Assembly (NCBI GenBank): GCA_017552325.1
Contig: JAFZQE010000044.1
Coordinates: forward strand, 1-53,064
Source of the DNA: Oscillospiraceae bacterium
GTDB taxonomy: Bacteria > Bacillota > Clostridia > Oscillospirales > Oscillospiraceae
DNA: 53,064 nucleotides
Direction of reading: 5' to 3'
Part shown: positions 40,679 through 49,595 of the stretch, piece by piece
How the letters are laid out: each line of letters opens with the position of its first letter
How positions within the stretch are numbered: position 1 is the stretch's first letter
The notes under the pieces: generated by a model
Told to the model about the DNA's origin: nothing
Database searches by the model: none
What the model saw: only the letters and a program-made list of their open reading frames with translations
Program-made: the position numbers and the translations under genes

Positions 40679-41776
40679 TCAGCGCTTGACGCGCGCGCCC
40701 GCGCCGCCCATGATCGCTTCAACTTCCTTGCGGCTCGCCATCGAGGTGTCGCCCGGGGTGGTCATCGCCAGCGCCCCGTGGGCCGCGCCGTAGTTGACCG
40801 CCTTTTCGGGGTCTCCCGTGGTCATCAGACCGAAGACCAGACCGGAGGCGAAGGAGTCGCCGCCGCCGACGCGGTCGAGGATCTCCAGCCCGTTGTATTC
40901 CTTGGACTGATAGATCTCGCCGTCCGCCCAACAGATGGCCTTCCAGTCGTTGACCGTCGCAGTCTTGACCGTGCGCAGCGTCGTCGCCACGACCTTGAAG
41001 TTGGGATAGGTCTCGGCGGCCTTGCCGATCATCTTCTTGTAGCCTTCAAGATTCAGCTCCTTGAGGTTCTCGTCGTTGCCCTCGATCTCGAAGCCGAGAC
41101 AGGCGGTAAAATCCTCCTCGTTGCCGATCATGACGTCGACGTACTTCGCGACCTCGCGGTTGACCTCGCGCGCCTTCTCCAGGCCGCCGATCGCGCTCCA
41201 CATGGAGGGGCGGTAATTGAGGTCGTAGGAGATCACGGTGCCGTACTTCTTCGCGATCTTGCAGGCCTCGATGACGGTCTGGCAGCTCTGCTCGCTGAGG
41301 GCCGCGTAGATGCCGCCGGTGTGCAGCCAGCGCACGCCCAGCTTGCCGAAGATGTACTCGAAGTCAAAGTCCTCGGGCGTGGCCTGGGAGATGGCGGTGT
41401 TGGCCCGGTCGGAGCAGCCCACCGCGCCGCGGATGCCGAAGCCGCGCTCGGTGAAGTTGATGCCGTTGCGGCAGAGGCGGCCGATGCCGTCGGTCTTCTT
41501 CCAACAGATCAGATCCGTCGCCACGCCGCCCTGCTCGATGAAATCCTTCATCAGCATGCCGACCTCGTTGTCGGCAAAGGCGGTGATGACCGCGGTGTTC
41601 ATGCCGAAGCACTTGTGCAGGCCGCGGACGACGTTGTACTCGCCGCCGCCCTCCCAGGCGCGGAAGGAGCGCGCGGTGCGGATGCGTCCCTCGCCGGGAT
41701 CCAGGCGGAGCATGATCTCGCCAAGGCTCACGGCGTCATAGCGGCACTCTTCTCTCGGTCTCAGATTCAGTTCCAT
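40679..41776 (-). CDS. kdgK: 2-keto-3-deoxygluconate kinase (PfkB family)
   Basis: This 365-residue sugar kinase phosphorylates KDG to KDPG with ATP. PfkB features are LGEIMLRLDPGEGRI at the start, AWEGGGEYNVVRGLH for sugar binding and DRVGGGDSFASGLVFGL (301-317), with catalytic Asp307. It is somewhat longer than E. coli KdgK (about 310) because of an insertion in the middle. Its position between eda and uxaC makes the KDG assignment firm. It starts 3 bases upstream of the eda stop in transcript order, i.e. the gap is 3 bases. GAGGGG lies ahead of the ATG. Confidence 0.92.
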   Translation of the reverse strand: MELNLRPREECRYDAVSLGEIMLRLDPGEGRIRTARSFRAWEGGGEYNVVRGLHKCFGMNTAVITAFADNEVGMLMKDFIEQGGVATDLICWKKTDGIGRLCRNGINFTERGFGIRGAVGCSDRANTAISQATPEDFDFEYIFGKLGVRWLHTGGIYAALSEQSCQTVIEACKIAKKYGTVISYDLNYRPSMWSAIGGLEKAREVNREVAKYVDVMIGNEEDFTACLGFEIEGNDENLKELNLEGYKKMIGKAAETYPNFKVVATTLRTVKTATVNDWKAICWADGEIYQSKEYNGLEILDRVGGGDSFASGLVFGLMTTGDPEKAVNYGAAHGALAMTTPGDTSMASRKEVEAIMGGAGARVKR

Positions 41777-41779
41777 GAT

Positions 41780-42421
41780 TCAGCCCCTCACTTCTTTGAC
41801 GATCTCGCGGGATTTTCTGCAGAGCTCCGTGATCTCGTCCCACTTGTTGTTGTCGATCTGGTCGGCGGTGACCATATAGCTGCCGCCGCAGGCTGCGATG
41901 ACCGGGCAGGACAGGTATTCTTTCAGGTTTTTCAGCGAGATGCCGCCGGTCGGCATGACGCGGAACATCGGGAACGGGGCGGAAAGGGCCTTGATCTTTG
42001 CCAGTCCCCCGCTCTGCTCGGCCGGGAAGAACTTGATGAGCTCCAGGCCGAATTTCAGCGCCTGATGGTACTCGCTCGCCGTGGTGCAGCCGGGATAGAT
42101 GGGGATATTCTTCTCCTGCGCATAGGCCACCAGCTCGGGATCGAAGCCCGGCGTCACGATGAAGTCGCCGCCCGCTGCGAGCACGGCGTCGATCTGCGCG
42201 GTGTTCGTCACGGTGCCCGCGCCGACGAGCATATCGGGGCATGTCTCTTTCATGATCCGGATCGCCTTGTCAGCGCCGGCAGCGCGGAAGGTGACCTCTG
42301 CCACCGGCACATCTCCGTCACAAAGGGCCTTTGCAAGACCGTCTGCATCCCGCTCGGGGTGATTGAGCTTGATGACCGGCACGACGCCGATCGCGCTGAT
42401 CTTTTCGTTCATGGCGTTCAT
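41780..42421 (-). CDS. eda: KDPG aldolase (2-keto-3-deoxy-6-phosphogluconate aldolase)
   Basis: This 213-residue class I aldolase splits KDPG into pyruvate and glyceraldehyde 3-phosphate. The catalytic Glu is in VAEVTFRAAGA (Glu42), VGAGTVTN (66-73) is the phosphate loop, and the Schiff-base Lys130 is in LIKFFPAEQSGG. A GGIS loop follows. The start at 42421 has GGAGG 8 bases upstream; Met4 is spaced too far. The gap to uxuB is 3 bases. It completes the glucuronate pathway. Confidence 0.95.
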   Translation of the reverse strand: MNAMNEKISAIGVVPVIKLNHPERDADGLAKALCDGDVPVAEVTFRAAGADKAIRIMKETCPDMLVGAGTVTNTAQIDAVLAAGGDFIVTPGFDPELVAYAQEKNIPIYPGCTTASEYHQALKFGLELIKFFPAEQSGGLAKIKALSAPFPMFRVMPTGGISLKNLKEYLSCPVIAACGGSYMVTADQIDNNKWDEITELCRKSREIVKEVRG

Positions 42422-42424
42422 CGC

Positions 42425-43981
42425 TTATTCCTCCGTCACATATTTGTGCAGGGTCGCGCGCACGGCGCCGACGCCCGCGGTAAGCTCGGCAAAATAGCCG
42501 CAGACCTTTTCGGCAAGTCCGGCCTCGACGAGATCAACGCCGAAAATCGTCCTGTTTCTCAGCAGGCCCTCGAGCCTCGCGCAGTCGGGCTTCTCGCCGA
42601 GCTTCACGTCGGCGACATAGGCCTGCGCGGTCTCGAGCAGCGGGTCGGGGCTCGGCTCGAAAGGCCTGCCCCCGTCGTCGACGGCCATCAGATAGCGCAG
42701 CCAGCCGGCGAACACCAGCGGGATCAGCTTGAGATCCTTCACGTCCAGCGTGTCGGAGGCAAGGTAAGCCTTGATCGTCTCGCCGAAGCGGATCGGCAGC
42801 TTCTGCGAGGTGTCGGTGGCGATGCGCTGCGGGGTGTCGGGCATGAAGGGGTTCGGGAAGCGCACGGTGAGCACGGTGCGGATGAAGTCCTCCGGGCGGA
42901 TGATGCCGGGGTCCGTGACCACGGGCAGGCCTTCTTTATAGCCGATCGTGTAGATCAGCTTCTTCAGATCCTCGTCCTGCAGCTCCTGCCAGATGTGCTG
43001 ATAGCCAAGCAGGCAGCCGTAGACGGCGAGAGAGGTGTGCAGCGGGTTGAGGCAGGTGCAGACCTTCATGCGCTCGACCTTGTCCACGGTCTCGCGCGCG
43101 GTGAAGAAGAAGCCAGCCTTCTCGAGCGGCGGGCGGCCGTTCGGGAAGTCGTCCTCGAGCACCAGGTACTCGCTCTCCTCGGCGTTGACATAGGGCGCCT
43201 TCACGGTGCCGCGGGCGTTGCGCACGGGGGCGAAGCCCTCGAGACCGTCGGTCTTGAGCATCTCGCCGACCTTGAGGTCCGGGCTGGGCGTGATCTTGTC
43301 GATCATGGTCCAGGGGAAGGAAACCTTTTCGCCGTCCTCGATATAGGCACGGAAGCCCTCGTCGCCCCAGGCCTCGGCGAAGGCGGTCATGGCGGCCTTG
43401 AGCTTGTCGCCGTTGTGGGAGCAGTTGTCGGTGCTGACCATCGCGATCGGGTACGCGCCCGCGCGATAGCGTGCCAGCAGCAGCGCCGCGACCTTGCCCA
43501 TGTAGCTCTTCGCTTCCTCGGGCGCGGCGCTCAGATCGGCCTTCACGTCGTCGCCGGCCAGGCTGTAGCCCTTCTCGGTAATGGTAAAGCTCGCCAGCTG
43601 CAGGGAGGGCTTGCGGAAAATCTCGCTCAGGCGCTCTTCCCCGCCGTAGAGATAGCAGGTCTCGGCCATCGCGCCGAGGATGTTCTTCTCCACGGTGCCG
43701 TTGGCCTTCAGCGTCACGACGACCGCCAGGTCGTCATATTTCTCGCCGCCGCGGTCCACGCGCTCCACGGCGATGATGCCGCGGTCGAGCACGCCCTCGT
43801 TCAGAAGCCGCTCGGCGGCCATGCCGTGCAGGGCCTTGAAGATGTTGCCCGCGCCGAAGTGCAGCCAGCTCGGGTTTCCCTTCGTCCGCGCGATCATGGC
43901 CTCGCGGTCATACTGCGGCAGGCGGTAGCCCTTGGCCTCCCATTCCGCCCGGTTTTTCAGCGCTTCGTTGTTCAGGATCAT
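42425..43981 (-). CDS. uxuB: Fructuronate reductase (mannitol dehydrogenase family)
   Basis: This 518-residue NAD(H)-dependent enzyme reduces D-fructuronate to D-mannonate. The N-terminal nucleotide motif is LHFGAGNIFKA (40-50), AVERVDRGGEKYDD follows, and the catalytic signature is K-x5-N-x2-H in MKVCTCLNPLHTS (Lys306, Asn312, His315). The family also includes mannitol and tagaturonate enzymes, but the uxuA neighbour (4-base ATGA overlap with uxuA) and the absence of uxaA point to fructuronate. The length matches UxuB (about 490) plus a short extension. Confidence 0.88.
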   Translation of the reverse strand: MILNNEALKNRAEWEAKGYRLPQYDREAMIARTKGNPSWLHFGAGNIFKALHGMAAERLLNEGVLDRGIIAVERVDRGGEKYDDLAVVVTLKANGTVEKNILGAMAETCYLYGGEERLSEIFRKPSLQLASFTITEKGYSLAGDDVKADLSAAPEEAKSYMGKVAALLLARYRAGAYPIAMVSTDNCSHNGDKLKAAMTAFAEAWGDEGFRAYIEDGEKVSFPWTMIDKITPSPDLKVGEMLKTDGLEGFAPVRNARGTVKAPYVNAEESEYLVLEDDFPNGRPPLEKAGFFFTARETVDKVERMKVCTCLNPLHTSLAVYGCLLGYQHIWQELQDEDLKKLIYTIGYKEGLPVVTDPGIIRPEDFIRTVLTVRFPNPFMPDTPQRIATDTSQKLPIRFGETIKAYLASDTLDVKDLKLIPLVFAGWLRYLMAVDDGGRPFEPSPDPLLETAQAYVADVKLGEKPDCARLEGLLRNRTIFGVDLVEAGLAEKVCGYFAELTAGVGAVRATLHKYVTEE

Positions 43982-45069
43982 TTCGCGGCAGCCTCCTTGT
44001 CCATCAGGTCCCAGGCGCCCAGCATGTACATGATGCCGAGAGCCCTGTCATACAGGCCGTAGCCGGGGCGCACATTGCCCGGCTTCTCATCCCAGAGGTG
44101 ACGGCCGTGGTCGGGGCGGATATATCCCTCCCAGCCGCCGTCATGGTAGGCGCGCAGGATATCCAGGATCCCGGTCTCGCCGTCGCAGTCACGGTGGCTG
44201 GCCTCGGAGAAATCCCCGTTCGGGAAGTGTTTGACGTTGCGGATGTGGGCAAAAGCGATGCGGTCGACGTGCTTTCTGACGATCTCGGCCACGTTGTTCT
44301 CGGGGTTTGCGTTGAGCGAGCCGGAGCAGAGCGTCAGGCAGTTGCAGGGATCGTCCACCATCTTCAGGAAGCGGTCGATGCTCGCCTCATCCACCAGCAG
44401 GCGCGGCAGGCCGAAGATGTCCCAGGGGGGATCGTCCATGTGCACGGCCATTTTGATGCCGGTCTCATGGCAGACGGGCATGATCGCCTCGAGGAAGTAC
44501 TTGAAGTTGGCCCAGAGCTTTTCCTTGGTCACGTCTTTGTACTTTTCAAACAGCTCGTCCAGCTTCGCCATGCGCTCGGGCTCCCAGCCGGGGAAGGTCA
44601 TGTGATACTTCTCGGTAAAGCCCATGACGTAGTCGGCCATCTCCTTGGGGTCGTCCTGGATCATGTCCTTCTGGTAGAACAGGGCGGTCGAGCCGTCGCC
44701 GACAGGATGGAACAGGTCGCTGCGCGTCCAGTCGAAGATCGGCATGAAGTTGTAGCAGATGACCTTCACGCCGAAGGGTGCGAGGTTGCGGATGGTCTGA
44801 ATGTAGTTGGCGATGTACCCGTCACGGCTCGGCAGGCCGATCTTGATGTCGTCGTGGACGTTCACGGACTCGACCACGTCGGCGTTGAAGCCTGCGGCCG
44901 TGATCTGCGAGACCACCTTTTCGATCTCCTCCGGCTGCCAGATCTCGCCGGGCATTTTGTCGTGCAGCGCCCAGACGATCGTGCTCACGCCGGGGATCTG
45001 CCGGATGTCGCTGAGAGAGATTTTGTCGTTTCCTTCGCCGTACCAGCGAAAACCCATTTGCATCGGCAT
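43978..45069 (-). CDS. uxuA: Mannonate dehydratase
   Basis: This 363-residue enzyme dehydrates D-mannonate to 2-keto-3-deoxygluconate. It begins MQMGFRWYGEGNDKISLSDI and keeps UxuA landmarks: VVESVNVHDDIKIGLPSRDG, VICYNFMPIFDWTRSD, MAVHMDDPPWDIFGLPRL (metal-site His/Asp), LCSGSLNANPENNV, HIRNVKHF and IRPDHGRHLWDE. Its length is that of the shorter Gram-positive form (E. coli about 394). It is the first gene of the operon, with AGGAGG 8 bases ahead of the ATG, divergent from the AraC regulator. Confidence 0.95.
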   Translation of the reverse strand: MPMQMGFRWYGEGNDKISLSDIRQIPGVSTIVWALHDKMPGEIWQPEEIEKVVSQITAAGFNADVVESVNVHDDIKIGLPSRDGYIANYIQTIRNLAPFGVKVICYNFMPIFDWTRSDLFHPVGDGSTALFYQKDMIQDDPKEMADYVMGFTEKYHMTFPGWEPERMAKLDELFEKYKDVTKEKLWANFKYFLEAIMPVCHETGIKMAVHMDDPPWDIFGLPRLLVDEASIDRFLKMVDDPCNCLTLCSGSLNANPENNVAEIVRKHVDRIAFAHIRNVKHFPNGDFSEASHRDCDGETGILDILRAYHDGGWEGYIRPDHGRHLWDEKPGNVRPGYGLYDRALGIMYMLGAWDLMDKEAAAK

Positions 45070-45074
45070 GTGCT

Positions 45075-45194
45075 GTTCCTCCTGTTGTATTTTGTAGTTC
45101 TATTGTAGCATCGGCGGGCTGCGGGTTCTATTGCGATTATTGTTGCATTGATTACCGATCTTGTGGTATATTGCAAGAAGAAGGGGGCGTGCGG
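45075..45194. promoter_or_regulatory. Divergent promoters of uxuA and araC-type gene
   Basis: Toward the AraC gene: TTGCAT, an 18-base spacer, TATATT, just ahead of its RBS. Toward uxuA: a good -10 TACAAT with a poor -35 (TAGAAC, 17-base spacer), as expected of a promoter that needs an activator such as the AraC protein. Confidence 0.5.
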
Positions 45195-46088
45195 ATGAAA
45201 AAGAAGCTGCGCAGTGATTTCAACAGCCGCCAGTATATGCTGGCGCAGGATTTTGAACTGTATTATTACAGCGATCTGCACTTTTCTTCGGTGGGAAAGC
45301 ACAGTCACGCCTACACCGAAGTGTACCTTTTCTGCGAGGGCGAGGTGGACATGGAGATCCGCGGACGCCGCCGCTCGCTGCACCCGGGCGACGTGCTGGT
45401 GCTCCCGCCCGGCACCGAGCACCGGGCGATCGTCCGCAGCGGAGAGACGCCCTACCGTCGCTTCGTCTTCTGGCTCAGCGAGGGCTTCTGCGAGACGCTG
45501 CGCGCCGAAGCGCCCGAATACCTGTATCTCTTTGACCTTGTCCGGGAGAACAGGGAGCATGTCTATCCGATGGATCCCCTGGAGTTCAACAGCCTGCGCA
45601 GCCAACTGTTCACGCTGCTCGAGGAGCTGCACACCGACCGCTTCGGCCGGGACGCGCAGATCGCTCTGCATGTGCGCGCGCTGCTGCTGACGCTCGGCCG
45701 CACGGTCTGGCAGAGGACGAATAAGCAGGCAAAAAGAGAGACGCGGTCAAGCTATCAGCTCATTACCGACCATATCGCCGATAATCTGAGCGGCGATCTG
45801 AGTCTCGACGCGCTGAGCCGCAAACTGTATCTGAGCAAATATCACATCGCCCATCTGTTTCAGGAGAACACCGGCCTGTCCCTGCACCAGTACATCACGA
45901 AAAAGCGTCTCGCCGCCTGTGTGGACGCCATGCAGAGCGGGCAGCGCATCAACGACGTCTTTCATCAGTTCGGCTTTTTGAATTATTCCAGCTTCTACCG
46001 CGCCTTTTTGAAGGAATACGGCTGCTCCCCCAGCGTCTATATGCAGGAGCGCCTTTCCACCGCGGCGGCGGAGGAGCGGACGCCTTAA
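45195..46088 (+). CDS. AraC-family regulator, likely of the glucuronate operon
   Basis: This 297-residue protein starts at ATG 45195 (MKKKLRSDFN), which has GAAGGGGGC upstream; the frame also opens earlier at 45171 but without a site. The N-terminal cupin sensor (about 15-120) has GKHSHAYTEVYLFCEGEVDM and HPGDVLVLPPGTEHRA. The C-terminal double HTH (about 195-292) has LSLDALSRKLYLSKYHIAHL and INDVFHQFGFLNYSSFYRAF followed by GCSPSVYMQ, the AraC signature. Divergence from uxuA implies activation of the uxu operon by a uronate or its intermediate (inference). Confidence 0.9.
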   Translation: MKKKLRSDFNSRQYMLAQDFELYYYSDLHFSSVGKHSHAYTEVYLFCEGEVDMEIRGRRRSLHPGDVLVLPPGTEHRAIVRSGETPYRRFVFWLSEGFCETLRAEAPEYLYLFDLVRENREHVYPMDPLEFNSLRSQLFTLLEELHTDRFGRDAQIALHVRALLLTLGRTVWQRTNKQAKRETRSSYQLITDHIADNLSGDLSLDALSRKLYLSKYHIAHLFQENTGLSLHQYITKKRLAACVDAMQSGQRINDVFHQFGFLNYSSFYRAFLKEYGCSPSVYMQERLSTAAAEERTP

Positions 46089-46096
46089 AACAGAGA

Positions 46097-46135
46097 ACAC
46101 CGGCAGCCTTCACCAGCGGCGAAGGCTGCCGGTGT
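46097..46135 (+). terminator. Hairpin after the AraC gene
   Basis: A perfect 15-bp GC-rich stem (46097-46111 with 46121-46135, 9-base loop), 8 bases past the stop. There is no T-run, so termination would be weaker or factor-assisted. Confidence 0.6.
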
Positions 46136-46174
46136 CAGCAACTATAAAGAAATCTGAATTTTTCGCTTTCACCC

Positions 46175-46203
46175 TTTCTCTTTTCTCCCGTTTTCGTTAT
46201 AAT
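46175..46203 (+). promoter_or_regulatory. Promoter of the unknown lipoprotein gene
   Basis: A consensus TATAAT (46198-46203) with a weak TTTCTC -35 at 17 bases. The leader that follows holds a 10-bp stem AGAGGAGCCG (46221-46230) / CGGCTCCTCT (46253-46262) enclosing a smaller GGCGC/GCGCC hairpin. No riboswitch consensus is recognised. Confidence 0.55.
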
Positions 46204-46297
46204 ACGGAGCGGAAGCCTTGAGAGGAGCCGGAGGCGCTTGGCGCCGATACTGCGGCTCCTCTATCGCAGGAAATGAGAAAGAGAGTGAGAATCGATC

Positions 46298-48229
46298 ATG
46301 AGAAAAACAATTGCACTGATTATACTGCTTGCCATGCTGGCGCTGACGGCCTGCGGGCAGACCGCGCCCGCTGCCGAAACGCAGCCTGCCGACAAAACGG
46401 CTCCCGCCGCTGAAACGCAGCCTGTCGTTGAAACGGAGCCCGCCGCCGAAACGGAGCCTGTTGCCGAAACGGAGCCCCCCGCCGAAACGCTGCCTTCTGC
46501 CGAGGAGCAGCGGCGCATCCTGGAGGAAAACCGCAGCCTCTGGACCTTTGACGAGGAATACTACAGCCCGGACTGGTACTACGCCTTCACCGATCTCGAT
46601 CACAACGGTCTGCTGGAGGTGATCTCCGCCTCCACGCAGGGCAGCGGCATCTTCACCTATGCCCGTTTCTATGAGGTGCTGCCCGACGGCTCCGGCGTCA
46701 GGAATCTTTATCACGCCGATATGGAGTTCGAGGGGCCGGACGACTGGCCGGAGATCGTCCTCGATTCGATCCCCTGCTATTACGACCGCGCGGCGGATCG
46801 CTACTACTATGTCTGTGAAAACTATGTCCGGGACGGCGCGGCGCACGGCATGACCATCCTCGCGGCGCTCTGTCTGAAGGACGGAGTCGCCGAATGGGAG
46901 ACCCTCGCCGTGAAGGACGTTCAGCGGACCGAGGACGGCGAGCAGATCAGCTGCACGGACGCCGCGGGCGATCCGATCCCGGAGCAGGACTTCGACAGCG
47001 CCGCCGAGCGCCGCTTCGCCGGGATGGAGCAGTCGGAGCTGCGGCCCGAATGGGTCGCCGTCACTTCGGCCGAGCCCGCCGAAGCTGAGGCCGAAACCGG
47101 AAGGGAGGACGGCGAGCGCTTTGAGGCGGTCATCATCCTCGAGGGCATGGAGGAGACCGTCCGGTACGAGCATCTCCGCCGCGAAACGCTCGGCTTCGAG
47201 ATGGACTACGACTATGAGAGATTCGTGCGGCAGAGCGAGGCGGACCGCGAGCGCTTCGTCTCCGTCTGGGACGACCCTCAGAATCCCGAGAACTATCTCG
47301 ATCTGAGCTTTGTCGCGGAGGACGCCGATGCCGCCGCCGAGGTCGTGAGGGCGGAGCTTTCCGCGGAGTATGAGCTCCTCGAGGGCACGCGCGAGCTGGA
47401 AGGCACGGGCAGCTGCCTGCGGATCGAAGCCTCCGTGATTAAGGGCACCAACAACATGGCGGATCAGCTGCAGGCGGTGTATATCATCCCGGCGTCCGAG
47501 GGCTGCATCGTCGCCAGAGCGCACTACGCCGCCGAGGCGGCCGAGGGCTTCGGCAGACGCTTCAACTATCTCCTGAACACCCTCACGCTCATCGAAAGAG
47601 AAGCACAGAGCAAGCTGTCGGACGAGCAGGCGCTACTTGCGGTCAGAAACTATTGCTTTGCCCAGAACCCGGATCTGGAGGAGATCATAAACGCCGAAGA
47701 GTATCCGGTCTTCTGGGAGCTCTCTTCGATTACCGATTCCGAGATCGTCGTCCTGTTCCGCTCGTATACGGGAGCGCAGATACGCTATTATATCGACGCA
47801 GCTTCGGGCGAAACCTATGTCACGGAGTTCGTTTCCGGGATCACGCCCGAGGAACAGCGGACGGAGGAGAGCTTTAACGCAAGAGATTTCCTTCTTTCCA
47901 TCCCGGGGACCTGGCAGACGGCGTCCTTTATCTATCAGAACGACGGAACGGCAGTTCCGGAATACCATGTGCGCTTTACGGACACGGAGATCCTCTACGG
48001 ACACATGAAGGACGGAGCTTTCGTTTCCGATCACGCCGATCCGATCATCCGCCTTGAGGAAAGCGCGGCAGGCGGATTCAGGCTTTGGGCGGAGGCCGCC
48101 AACGGCGTACGGTACAGCTATCGGACCAGCGAGAGCGATAACGACGTGCTGGAGTACTTCGAGACATGGAATGAGACCGATTATCCTGAAAGCTACCGGG
48201 GCGGCGCTTCCCTGAGCCGGTGTATCTGA
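46298..48229 (+). CDS. Large lipoprotein of unknown function with Glu-Thr-Pro repeat linker
   Basis: This 643-residue secreted lipoprotein has signal MRKTIALIILLAMLALTAC with lipobox Cys19. Residues 22-66 are a hexapeptide repeat (A/V)(A/V)ET(E/Q)P, a flexible spacer from the cell surface. A first globular part (about 70-250) has RRILEENRSLWTFDEEYY and DLDHNGLLEVISAS, an EF-like acidic pattern common in secreted Clostridia proteins. A second part (about 265-435) has GFEMDYDYERFVRQSE and ends GFGRRFNYLLNTLTLI. A third part (about 445-640) resembles a lipocalin-like or DUF-type domain. I do not recognise a named family. It is downstream of a consensus -10 and has no operon partners that I can confirm. 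RBS is weak. Confidence 0.7.
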   Translation: MRKTIALIILLAMLALTACGQTAPAAETQPADKTAPAAETQPVVETEPAAETEPVAETEPPAETLPSAEEQRRILEENRSLWTFDEEYYSPDWYYAFTDLDHNGLLEVISASTQGSGIFTYARFYEVLPDGSGVRNLYHADMEFEGPDDWPEIVLDSIPCYYDRAADRYYYVCENYVRDGAAHGMTILAALCLKDGVAEWETLAVKDVQRTEDGEQISCTDAAGDPIPEQDFDSAAERRFAGMEQSELRPEWVAVTSAEPAEAEAETGREDGERFEAVIILEGMEETVRYEHLRRETLGFEMDYDYERFVRQSEADRERFVSVWDDPQNPENYLDLSFVAEDADAAAEVVRAELSAEYELLEGTRELEGTGSCLRIEASVIKGTNNMADQLQAVYIIPASEGCIVARAHYAAEAAEGFGRRFNYLLNTLTLIEREAQSKLSDEQALLAVRNYCFAQNPDLEEIINAEEYPVFWELSSITDSEIVVLFRSYTGAQIRYYIDAASGETYVTEFVSGITPEEQRTEESFNARDFLLSIPGTWQTASFIYQNDGTAVPEYHVRFTDTEILYGHMKDGAFVSDHADPIIRLEESAAGGFRLWAEAANGVRYSYRTSESDNDVLEYFETWNETDYPESYRGGASLSRCI

Positions 48230-48387
48230 CGCCTGTCGCGGACCGATTCGGTCAGGACCGGGAAACGGTTCACGCAATACCCGGAGACAGTGGAACTTTT
48301 CCCGGGTGAAGGCGTCATACCGCACAGGACAACGGAAAACAGAACCGTTATTCATCATCCGTTTTACTGAGACAGGAGGATCCCGGT

Positions 48388-49134
48388 ATGAAAAAAATAA
48401 TGACAGCAGTCTGTGTCGTGCTTTGCCTTGCGATGATCCTTGGCCTGGCAGGCTGCGGCACAGCGCCGACAGCCGCTTCGCCCTCGGCCGAAGCCGTGTC
48501 CCAAATCACGGTTTCCGCTACCGGCACGGTCCGGCTGGTGCCGGACAAGGCGACCGTCTCCTTCGGCGTGACGACGCAGGAGCAGACCGCAGAGCTGGCG
48601 CAGAGCAAAAACAGCGAGGCGGTAAAGAAGGTCATCGAAGTGCTGACAGGGCGCGGCGTCGAGGAAAAGAGCATCCGCACCGCCTATTACAGCATGTACC
48701 CGCAGTATGACTGGTCCGACGGCGATCAGCGCATCATCGGCTATACCGCCAGCACAACGATGACCGTACAGGATCAGAACATCGAGGACCTGGGAGCGCT
48801 GCTTTCCGCCTGCGTGGCCGCAGGGATCAACAACGTCGACAATGTGACTTTTCTCTGCAGCGGGTATGACGAGGCCTACCGGCAGGCGCTCGCGCAGGCC
48901 GTCGCAGCCTCGAAGGACAAGGCGGAGGCGATGGCCGAAGCTTCGGGCCGGAAGCTCGGCGAGGCGATCACCATCACCGAGGGCTGGCAGGACAGCTCCG
49001 CCCGCTACGGACGGACGGCAAATATGCCCCTCGCCATGAGCGAAGCCGCCGCCGGAGACGCGGTCGGCCCGTCTCTCCAGCCGGGCGAAACGGAGATCGT
49101 CGCAAGCGTGACGGTAAGCTACCGGCTGAATTGA
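48388..49134 (+). CDS. SIMPL-domain (DUF541) lipoprotein
   Basis: This 248-residue envelope protein has signal MKKIMTAVCVVLCLAMILGL and lipobox LAGC (Cys23). The SIMPL domain starts at about 38 with QITVSATGTVRLVPDKATVSFGV and has KKVIEVLTGRGVEEKSIRTA, the YTASTTMTVQDQNIEDLGAL strand-helix, NVTFLCSGYDEAYRQALAQAVAASKDKAEAMA (split over helices) and a closing VASVTVSYRLN. The family is widespread, secreted and linked in a few cases to stress or membrane protection, with no reaction known. AGGAGGATCC lies ahead of the ATG. It is followed by a terminator. Confidence 0.88.
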   Translation: MKKIMTAVCVVLCLAMILGLAGCGTAPTAASPSAEAVSQITVSATGTVRLVPDKATVSFGVTTQEQTAELAQSKNSEAVKKVIEVLTGRGVEEKSIRTAYYSMYPQYDWSDGDQRIIGYTASTTMTVQDQNIEDLGALLSACVAAGINNVDNVTFLCSGYDEAYRQALAQAVAASKDKAEAMAEASGRKLGEAITITEGWQDSSARYGRTANMPLAMSEAAAGDAVGPSLQPGETEIVASVTVSYRLN

Positions 49135-49167
49135 AAGAAATTCTTTTTATTCTCATAAACCTTAAAC

Positions 49168-49213
49168 AACTGAGCGGGGCTTAAGCATGAAGCTCAAGTC
49201 CCGCTCAGTTTTT
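49168..49213. terminator. Terminator after the SIMPL gene
   Basis: A long stem with one or two mismatches (49168-49186 with 49192-49210) is followed by a run of T. It also overlaps the last bases of the convergent minus-strand gene ending at 49212. Confidence 0.8.
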
Positions 49214-49595
49214 ATTTCGCTTCAGGCAGGGGCAGGCATACATTTGTGAGGCCCAGTAGCATCAGGATACCGCCTGCGATGGGATAAACAACAATCAGCG
49301 AGTTTGTCGTCCCGTAGATCGCCAACACCCCTTGAAACACGCTGCCCACGCTCAGACACGCGACGCCCGCGTTCCATAGGTTCAGGAACACCCGCCCGGG
49401 TGCTTTTCCGACATGCAGCAGCAGCGCATAGAGCAGCGCGCCCAGGAGAAGCGGCACGGCGAAGGAGAAGATCATCCAGCCGGAGTATACCTCGTGACTG
49501 AAGAGCTCATAGATCCCGCCGAAGACGGCCAGGAAGCCCGAGGCGATCAAATGCCCGCGCAGATGCTGTTTCAGTTCTTTCTCAGATGTAGACAA
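49212..49595 (-). CDS. Small four-helix membrane protein
   Basis: This 127-residue protein has four hydrophobic segments: LIASGFLAVFGGIYELF, GWMIFSFAVPLLLGALLYALLL, LWNAGVACLSVGSVFQGVLAIYG (split by Ser) and LIVVYPIAGGILMLLGLTNVCL. The N-terminus is basic and polar. It starts at TTG 49595 inside the end of the glycosidase gene (14-base overlap), with AAAGGAG 11 bases upstream, so it is translated from the same transcript. No family name can be given with confidence. Length and topology recall small regulatory or tetraspan DUF proteins. Confidence 0.6.
   Translation of the reverse strand: MSTSEKELKQHLRGHLIASGFLAVFGGIYELFSHEVYSGWMIFSFAVPLLLGALLYALLLHVGKAPGRVFLNLWNAGVACLSVGSVFQGVLAIYGTTNSLIVVYPIAGGILMLLGLTNVCLPLPEAK

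Noticed and set aside
46221-46262. Riboswitch in the leader of the unknown lipoprotein
   Set aside because: It is a simple nested hairpin with no recognised aptamer core.
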